From Paracoccaceae bacterium (GTDB lineage Bacteria > Pseudomonadota > Alphaproteobacteria > Rhodobacterales > Rhodobacteraceae), in assembly GCA_003561595.1 (NCBI GenBank), contig PWWF01000108.1, positions 1-11,767 of the forward strand: DNA of 11,767 nucleotides. The letters run 5' to 3'. Shown here piece after piece: positions 6,513 through 11,767 of the stretch. Position 1 is the stretch's first letter, and every line of letters begins with the position of its first letter. The notes beneath the pieces are model-generated. The model ran no database searches and was not told the DNA's origin. It was given only the letters and a program-made list of their open reading frames with translations. The translations under genes and the position numbers were made by a program.

Positions 6513-6646
6513 CTGTTCTCCTTTATTTGCCATGCCCGTGACCTATGCCAATGCGATGCAAAGGCAATCGGACAGCTTGCACAGCGCGCGCGAATGACTG
6601 ATGCTCCGGGGCGATACGGATACAGGCACATCGGAAAGGCACTTGA
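6513..6646. promoter_or_regulatory. Divergent promoter region between FMN reductase and TPP enzyme
   Basis: These 134 bp separate two start codons pointing away from each other and must hold both promoters. GGAAAGG (6633-6639) is a plausible ribosome binding site for the plus-strand gene. A TTGCAC at 6577-6582 could be a -35 element, but no convincing -10 follows. An imperfect dyad around CGATGCAAAGGCAATCG is the only repeat noticed. Shared regulation of the two genes is possible but not shown. Confidence 0.4.
6518..6523 (-). promoter_or_regulatory. Ribosome binding site that sets the FMN reductase start
   Basis: On the minus strand AAGGAG sits 5 nt before the ATG at 6512. It lies inside the longer open frame from 6533, so it argues that translation begins at 6512. 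Confidence 0.8.
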
Positions 6647-8305
6647 ATGACACAGCGACATGGCGGGCAGATACTGGTCGATCACCTCAAGGCGCAGGGC
6701 GTGCGGCGGGTGTTTTCCGTTCCGGGCGAAAGCTTTCTGGCCGCGCTGGACGGGTTGTATGAATCCGGCATCGAGAATGTGGTCTGCCGCCACGAAGGCG
6801 CCGCCGTCATGATGGCCGAGGCGCATGCCAAACTGACCGGCCAGCCCGGCATCGCCTTTGTGACACGCGGGCCGGGGGCGACCAATGGCTCTGCCGGGGT
6901 GCATGTGGCGCAGCAGGATTCGACACCGCTGATCCTGTTTGTCGGCCAGATCGACAATCGCCACCGCGACCGCGAGGCGTTTCAGGAGGTGAATTACCGC
7001 GAGTTCTTCAAGCCCATCGCGAAATGGGCCGCCGAGGTCGATCATACCGAGCGCCTGCCCGAATACCTCAGCCGCGCCTTTCATCAGGCCCTGTCCGGGC
7101 GGCCCGGTCCGGTGGTGCTGGCGTTGCCTGAAAACATGCTGTCGGCGCAGGCGGATGTGCCCGACATCGCGCCCGTCGCGCCGACTCCGCCATCAGTGTG
7201 CAGCGAACAGCTTGATGCGGTGCTGGAAAAGCTGTGCAAGGCCGAACGCCCGCTGGTGATCGCGGGCGGGTCCGTCTGGTCCAGCGATGCGGCCGCCGGG
7301 CTGGCCCAGTTTGCGGAGAGTTTCGGTCTGCCCGTCTGTGCCACATTCCGGCGCATGGACCGGATCGACAACCGCCACCCCAATTACGCGGGCGATCTGG
7401 CCGTGGGCATGAACCCCAAACTGGCAAAACGGCTGCGCGAGGCCGATTGCCTGCTGGCCCTGGGTGCGCGTCTGGGGGATATCGCAACCGGCAGCTATGA
7501 ACTGGTCGACCCGGCGGCACCGGGCAAGACCATCATCCATATCCACCCTGACCCGAATGAACTGGGCCGCGTCTTTCGCCCCGATCTGGGGCTGGCCGCC
7601 CCGGCGGTCGATGTGATCGCCAAACTGTCACGCCGCACGGCGCCCGACCGCCCGGACTGGAGCGGTTGGACCAAGGCCGCGCGCGCCGACTATCTGGACT
7701 GGGTCACCCCGCGCGAGACGCCCGGCGCGGTCAAGCTGGAACAGGTCATCCACCAATTGTCCGAGCATCTGCCCGACAATGCGATTGTGACCAATGGCGC
7801 GGGCAATTTCGCGGCCTTCCTGCATCGCTATCTGCGCGCGCGGGCCTTTCCGGGTCATCTGGCACCCACATCGGGCTCGATGGGCTATGGCTTTCCGGCG
7901 GCGATTTCGGCCAAGCTGGAACACCCCGACCGCCCCGTGATCTGCTTTGCGGGCGATGGCTGTTTCCAGATGACATTGAACGAGATGTCCACGGCGCGGC
8001 AATACGGGGCCAATGTCATCACCATTGTCTGCAATAACGGGCAATATGGCACGATCCGGATGCATCAGGAAAAGACCTATCCGGGGCGGGTCAGCGGCAC
8101 GCAGATGTTCAACCCCGACTACGCGGCCTTTGCGCGGGCCTACGGTGCGCATGGCGAACGGATCGAGCGGACCGAGGATTTCCTGCCCGCCTATCTGCGC
8201 GCGCTGGAGGCCGGGTGCCCCGCCGTGATCGAGCTGGTTCTGGACCCTGATGCGCTGTCACCGGGGCTGACCGTGGCCAGCGCGCGGGCGCTCGCCAAGG
8301 CGTAG
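6647..8305 (+). CDS. Thiamine-pyrophosphate-dependent enzyme, acetolactate-synthase-like
   Basis: The protein has 552 residues, with the usual order of N-terminal TPP-binding, central and C-terminal TPP-binding domains. CRHEGAAVMMAEAHAK (47-62) contains the cofactor-activating glutamate E50. FVTRGPGATNGSAGVH (71-86) and PGPVVLALPENML (153-165) are typical. The Mg/TPP-binding motif begins at GDGCF (436-440) and ends at NN (463-464), the normal spacing. It is related to the large subunit of acetolactate synthase, but no small regulatory subunit and no ilvC lies next to it. It probably acts on another 2-oxo acid or aldehyde; sulfoacetaldehyde acetyltransferase, benzoylformate decarboxylase and related TPP enzymes share this architecture. 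The ATG at 6647 has GGAAAGG upstream. It converges on the EamA gene with 51 bp between stops and no obvious terminator hairpin. The family is secure; the substrate is unknown. Confidence 0.9.
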   Translation: MTQRHGGQILVDHLKAQGVRRVFSVPGESFLAALDGLYESGIENVVCRHEGAAVMMAEAHAKLTGQPGIAFVTRGPGATNGSAGVHVAQQDSTPLILFVGQIDNRHRDREAFQEVNYREFFKPIAKWAAEVDHTERLPEYLSRAFHQALSGRPGPVVLALPENMLSAQADVPDIAPVAPTPPSVCSEQLDAVLEKLCKAERPLVIAGGSVWSSDAAAGLAQFAESFGLPVCATFRRMDRIDNRHPNYAGDLAVGMNPKLAKRLREADCLLALGARLGDIATGSYELVDPAAPGKTIIHIHPDPNELGRVFRPDLGLAAPAVDVIAKLSRRTAPDRPDWSGWTKAARADYLDWVTPRETPGAVKLEQVIHQLSEHLPDNAIVTNGAGNFAAFLHRYLRARAFPGHLAPTSGSMGYGFPAAISAKLEHPDRPVICFAGDGCFQMTLNEMSTARQYGANVITIVCNNGQYGTIRMHQEKTYPGRVSGTQMFNPDYAAFARAYGAHGERIERTEDFLPAYLRALEAGCPAVIELVLDPDALSPGLTVASARALAKA

Positions 8306-8356
8306 CGTTGTGCAGCATGTGCCGCGTCGCGATGGCTTTTGGCGGCGCGGGGGCCG

Positions 8357-9235
8357 TTACGCCAGACGCGCGCGCTGCACGGCAAGGATACCGGCCATGA
8401 TGACCAGCACGCCCACGACGTCCATCGCCCCCAGCGCCTCTCCCAGCAGCAGGGCCGCGACGGCGACCCCGAAAAACGGGTTGAGGAAATGAAAGCTTGC
8501 GGCGCGCACGGCCCCGATCCGGCCCACCAGTGCGAACCAGACCCATGTCGCGGCCAGCCCCGGCACCAGCACCGTGTAGCTGAACGCGCCCACCAGCCGC
8601 CAGGTCCATGTCACTTCGGGCACCTCGAACACCAGTGCCGGGAAGATCAGCACTGCTGATCCCACCAGCATCTGCATTCCCACGATCATCAGCAGGTTGC
8701 CGCCCGCGCCCGTGGCCCCGCGCACGGCCATTGTTGCGATGGTCAGCGACATCACGCCCAGCACGCACAGCACGACGCCCAGCATGTCCACCCCGCCGCC
8801 CAATCGCGCCCCCATGATCAGCCCGACGCCGACAAACCCCGCAACCAGCCCCGCCACCCCAAGCGGGCGCAGCCGTTCGCGCAGGATCAGCCAGCTTGCC
8901 AGCCCCACCATCAACGGCATGGTCGAGGCGATGATCGCGGCAAGCGAGGCCTCGATCGTCTGCATGGCCACGAAGTTCAGCCCCAGATAAAGCGCGTTCT
9001 GTGCAATCCCGAACAGCACGACCGCGCGCCACTGGCCTGCCGTCAGATGCCAGCTCTGGCCCAGCGCTCGGGCAATCGCCACGCCGATCAGCCCCGAGAT
9101 CAGGAAGCGCAGGCTGAGCGAGTACAAGGGCGGCGCATCCGCAACGATCATCCGCGCCGAGGTAAAGGCCGAGGACCACATCAGAGCAAAGGCCATTCCC
9201 ATGGCCAGCGCGCGCCAGTCCATGCTGCCGATCAT
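8357..9235 (-). CDS. EamA/DMT superfamily transporter
   Basis: This 292-residue inner-membrane protein has about ten hydrophobic helices arranged as two EamA repeats, roughly residues 7-143 and 150-286. The first helix contains ALMWSSAFTSAR, a typical EamA opening. The first repeat ends near WLILRERLRPLG and the second near ALLLGEALGAMDVVG, both matching the family's GE/RE-P-like positions. The family exports amino acids, nucleosides and other small metabolites; the substrate is not evident here. The start is placed at 9235, where the ATG overlaps the stop of the upstream MATE gene (ATGA), implying coupled translation. The open frame continues 17 codons further into the MATE gene, but that extension is hydrophilic and shares its sequence with MATE. 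It is probably the last gene of the minus-strand unit. Confidence 0.9.
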   Translation of the reverse strand: MIGSMDWRALAMGMAFALMWSSAFTSARMIVADAPPLYSLSLRFLISGLIGVAIARALGQSWHLTAGQWRAVVLFGIAQNALYLGLNFVAMQTIEASLAAIIASTMPLMVGLASWLILRERLRPLGVAGLVAGFVGVGLIMGARLGGGVDMLGVVLCVLGVMSLTIATMAVRGATGAGGNLLMIVGMQMLVGSAVLIFPALVFEVPEVTWTWRLVGAFSYTVLVPGLAATWVWFALVGRIGAVRAASFHFLNPFFGVAVAALLLGEALGAMDVVGVLVIMAGILAVQRARLA

Positions 9236-10608
9236 GCGTGCCACGGTTGCGCCCCTTCCCGTCCCGGACCGCGCCAGAAGCGCCACATCAGCAGCAAGGC
9301 CGCCACGCTCAACCCCACGACCAGCCCGGCCCAGATCCCTTCGCCGCCATAGCCCATATGAATGCCCAGCAGATAGCTTGTCGGCAGGCCCGCGCCCCAG
9401 TAGCTGAAAGCGGCGATATACATGGGCACGCGCGTATCCTGCACCCCGCGCAACAGCCCCATCGCCATCACTTGCGCGCCATCGGCAAGCTGGAACAACG
9501 CCGCCACAATCAGGAACGAAGCCCCGATCGTGATGATCTGCGCCCGCGCGGGTTCATCAGGCGACAGGAACAGCCCCACCAGCAACGGCCCAGCCGTGAA
9601 ATAGACGATCATCGTTACCAGCGCGAAGCTGATCGAGACCGCGACGGCTGTTGCCGCGCCAGAGCGTAACGCGGCCTGATCGCGCTGGCCGCGCGCGCGG
9701 CCCACCAGCACTGTGCCTGCGTTCGACAGGCCCAGATGAACCATGAACAGCATTGCCGTAATCTCGACCGCGATCCCATGGGCCGCCAGTTCATGCGTGC
9801 CGATCCAGCCCACCATTATCGCCGTCGCCGTGAACAGCCCGGATTCGGCGACCAGTGCCACCCCGATGGGCCAGCCCAGCCGCCAGACCTGTCCCATTGC
9901 CTGCCAGTCGGCCCGCCAGAAGCGCTGGAACAGCGTGTAGCGGCGCAGATCCGGCAGGGTGGCGCAGTAAAGCGCCAGCGCGCCTGCCGTCGTCAGGCTG
10001 ACGATGATCGTGGCAATCGCCGCCCCGCGCACGCCCAGATCGGGCACGCCCAGATTGCCGAAGATCAGCACCCAGTTCAGCCCGATATTCAGCACGACCG
10101 CACCGACAGTGATCCAGAACGCCACCTGCGTGCGCCCGAGTGCGGCGAGATAGTTCTTCAGCACCATCACGATCAGCGCAGGCACCAGCGAGAATCCGAG
10201 GATGCGCATGTAATCCTGCCCCAGCGGCACGACATCTTCGGGCTGGCGCAACAGTGTCAGCAGCGCGCCCGAGAACCAGAAGAGCGGCAATGCCGCGATA
10301 CCAAAGCCGATGGACAGCCACAGCCCCATGCGCGTGGCGCGGCGCACTTCGGTTTCCTGTCCCGAGGCGGCGGCCGTGGCGACCATGGGCATCACGGCAT
10401 TTGCGAAACCCGTGCCAAAGGTAAAGACGGCAAAGAACAGCGCGGCCCCGATCACACCTGCGGCCAGATCGACCACGCCATACCAGCCCAGCATGATCGT
10501 GTCGGTCAACGCCAGCATGAACTGCGCCAGATGGCTGCCGGCAAGCGGCAGGCCTAGGCTCAGGACGCGCTTGAGATCAGCGCGGAAGGTGACGGGTAGC
10601 AGGGCCAT
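9232..10608 (-). CDS. MATE family efflux transporter (NorM-like)
   Basis: The protein has 458 residues and about twelve hydrophobic helices in two six-helix halves. It should export cationic drugs or metabolites in exchange for Na+ or H+. ALTDTIMLGWYG (33-44) near the N-terminus carries the conserved Asp of NorM proteins. AESGLF (254-259) holds E255, matching the membrane glutamate of Vibrio NorM, and D376 in LADGAQV lies where NorM has a cation-binding Asp. GLLRGVQDTRVPM (384-396) is a MATE signature. The start at 10608 has GGGCGGA directly ahead. It lies 41 bp after the nickel/cobalt transporter gene and overlaps the EamA gene by 4 bp, so the three are probably one transcript. The substrate is unknown; a link to metal handling is only positional. 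Confidence 0.93.
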   Translation of the reverse strand: MALLPVTFRADLKRVLSLGLPLAGSHLAQFMLALTDTIMLGWYGVVDLAAGVIGAALFFAVFTFGTGFANAVMPMVATAAASGQETEVRRATRMGLWLSIGFGIAALPLFWFSGALLTLLRQPEDVVPLGQDYMRILGFSLVPALIVMVLKNYLAALGRTQVAFWITVGAVVLNIGLNWVLIFGNLGVPDLGVRGAAIATIIVSLTTAGALALYCATLPDLRRYTLFQRFWRADWQAMGQVWRLGWPIGVALVAESGLFTATAIMVGWIGTHELAAHGIAVEITAMLFMVHLGLSNAGTVLVGRARGQRDQAALRSGAATAVAVSISFALVTMIVYFTAGPLLVGLFLSPDEPARAQIITIGASFLIVAALFQLADGAQVMAMGLLRGVQDTRVPMYIAAFSYWGAGLPTSYLLGIHMGYGGEGIWAGLVVGLSVAALLLMWRFWRGPGREGAQPWHA

Positions 10609-10649
10609 TCCGCCCGGTTACTCGCTGCGCCGGGGCGCGGCAAGATGGC

Positions 10650-11567
10650 TCAGAACATTTTTAACATGTTCAGTGCCAGCAGCAGCACAAGCAGCCCTGC
10701 CAGCCCCTCGATCACGGGCATGACCAGCCGCAGCCGTGCCATCCGGTCCAGCCGCGCCAGCGCGCCCTCGCGGGCCAGAACGGCGGTGGCGGCAACGCTC
10801 ATCGTGACGGCTGCGGTGCCCAGCGCCATGAACAGGACCGCGGCGATCCCCTGCCAGATCAGCCCCATCCGCCATGTCAGGATCAGCACGAACAGCGCGC
10901 CTGTGCAGGGCCGGATCGCGATGGCGCCCACCAGCAGGACCGTGTCGCGCCAGCCGCGAAGGGCCGTGACCTCATGCAGGCCGGGGGCGTGGCGATGCCC
11001 GCATTCGGGGCAGGCGTCATGTGCGTGCATATCGGGCGGCCCGCCCACACCGACAGGCGCGAGCTGCGCGCTGTGCTGCCGGGCAATCCGCCGGGCGGCG
11101 CGCAGGACCAGCCACAGGCCGATCAGCGCGATGGCCACAAGGCTTGCGCGTTCCAGCCAGATATCGCCGGTCATCTGCAGCGCCTCGCGCGAGGCATCGA
11201 ACAGCAGCACCCCGCCATAGACCAGCGCGATCGCACTCACGCCTTGCATCAGCGATGCAGCCAGCCCCACACCGACCAACCGCCCCAGCCCGACCGGCAC
11301 GCCCGCGCCGTAAGCCCCGATCAGGAACTTGCCATGGCCCGGCCCGACGGCATGGACAAACCCGTAGCCGAAACACAGCCCCCAGAAGGCCGCCAGCGCG
11401 CCCGGCTCGCCCGCGCGCAGGGCGCGCAGTCCCTGCGCCATCCGGTTCTGCAATTCGCGCTGCGTGTTCAGTGCCCAGTCGCTGATCGCGGACAGCCCGC
11501 CCGTGGCCCAAAGCGTCAGGCCAAGCGCGACCACCAGCAGCGCGAGGATGATCAGCGTTCGTCGCAA
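10650..11567 (-). CDS. RcnA/HoxN-type nickel/cobalt transporter (COG2215)
   Basis: The protein has 305 residues. It has an N-terminal hydrophobic helix (4-22), a soluble stretch, then several membrane helices. GYGFVHAVGPGHGKFLIGAY (67-86) carries the HAxGPGHGK metal-site signature of the RcnA-like group. AIRPCTGALFVLIL (217-230) is its second conserved motif. The cytoplasmic or periplasmic loop between them has a metal-ligand cluster: HAH (181-183) and CPECGHRH (186-193). Members either take up or expel Ni2+/Co2+; direction cannot be told from sequence. The start is a TTG at 11567, placed so that the first helix is kept; GAAGAGG lies upstream, and no ATG is available nearby. It overlaps the upstream DUF1007 gene by 16 bp. 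That pairing is common in Rhodobacteraceae and supports a joint metal-handling role. Confidence 0.9.
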   Translation of the reverse strand: MRRTLIILALLVVALGLTLWATGGLSAISDWALNTQRELQNRMAQGLRALRAGEPGALAAFWGLCFGYGFVHAVGPGHGKFLIGAYGAGVPVGLGRLVGVGLAASLMQGVSAIALVYGGVLLFDASREALQMTGDIWLERASLVAIALIGLWLVLRAARRIARQHSAQLAPVGVGGPPDMHAHDACPECGHRHAPGLHEVTALRGWRDTVLLVGAIAIRPCTGALFVLILTWRMGLIWQGIAAVLFMALGTAAVTMSVAATAVLAREGALARLDRMARLRLVMPVIEGLAGLLVLLLALNMLKMF

Positions 11568-11767
11568 ACCAGACGGACCTCTTCGGAAAACAATTCGCCG
11601 ACGGCGGGGAAATTCGCCTCGATATCCTGCCCGGCGCCCAGCAACTCATCAAGCGCGTCCTGCAACCGGGATTCGGCCGCGTCCCAATCGGGTTCGAATA
11701 TGCGCGCGGTGCAATCCTCGCGCCCGCGCAACTCAGGCTGCCCGACGATGCCGTAGGACGTGTAATA
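11552..11767 (-). CDS. DUF1007 family protein, C-terminal part; 5' end outside window
   Basis: Reading the minus strand from the last base gives an open frame of 71 residues ending in TGA at 11554-11552. Recognisable DUF1007 features are YYTSYG, then RGREDCTARIFEPD, the segment FPAVGELFSEEVRL and the terminal VCDER. DUF1007 proteins are about 200 residues, usually exported, and are found beside nickel/cobalt transporters; they are presumed to deliver or bind metal in the periplasm, but the biochemical role is unproved. The next gene starts inside its last codons (16-bp overlap), which indicates co-translation. The signal peptide and N-terminal half lie outside the window. Recognition rests on my memory of the family pattern and on the neighbour. 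Confidence 0.85.
   Translation of the reverse strand, partial: YYTSYGIVGQPELRGREDCTARIFEPDWDAAESRLQDALDELLGAGQDIEANFPAVGELFSEEVRLVCDER

Noticed and set aside
8109..9179. Long minus-strand frame of 356 codons over the EamA gene
   Set aside because: It overlaps the real EamA gene in another frame and crosses the TPP gene end. The translation is Arg/Ala/Gly-rich without membrane segments.
1..11767. Mobile elements, CRISPR arrays, tRNA or rRNA
   Set aside because: Apart from short hairpins I found no spaced direct repeats, transposase or integrase signature, or cloverleaf/rRNA sequence when reading through the window.

Overview
The window is GC-rich chromosomal DNA, densely coded, with strong G/C preference at third codon positions and many ATGA stop/start overlaps. 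Together with the protein families present (short CinA-type molybdopterin-binding protein, DUF1007 beside an RcnA-like nickel/cobalt transporter, YcjX with a TIGR01620/DUF697 partner), this points to an alphaproteobacterium of the Rhodobacterales/Rhodobacteraceae type. That placement is an inference from gene content and style; no rRNA or other taxonomic marker is in the window.

Layout. (1) 1-3081, plus strand: the 3' part of hemC (tetrapyrrole synthesis, 5' end outside the window), then ycjX (P-loop NTPase) overlapping by 4 bp a DUF697 membrane protein. (2) 3082-3199: convergent gap with two near-perfect hairpins, probably the shared terminator. (3) 3200-4644, minus strand: a CinA N-terminal-type protein overlapping by 4 bp a GNAT acetyltransferase. 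(4) 4645-4986: the only long non-coding stretch, with a strong hairpin and a short palindrome. (5) 4987-6512, minus strand: an NADPH-dependent FMN reductase followed by a LuxR-type regulator with no luxI beside it. (6) 6647-8305, plus strand: a stand-alone acetolactate-synthase-like TPP enzyme, divergent from the FMN reductase. (7) 8357-11767, minus strand: a compact run of DUF1007 (5' end outside the window), nickel/cobalt transporter, MATE exporter and EamA transporter, with overlaps or small gaps, read as one transcription unit.

How the genes fit together. HemC makes hydroxymethylbilane for heme, bacteriochlorophyll and cobalamin. YcjX and the DUF697 protein form the pair known from the enterobacterial phage-shock regulon, but no other psp gene is seen here. 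The DUF1007/nickel-cobalt pair is a recurrent metal-handling module. The drug/metabolite exporters after it may share its transcript without sharing its function.

I see no mobile element, CRISPR array, tRNA or rRNA, and no clear new multi-gene system. The most interesting items are the solo LuxR regulator, which keeps only part of the acyl-homoserine-lactone binding signature, the structured 342-bp gap next to it, the four-gene transport unit, and the unassigned TPP enzyme.
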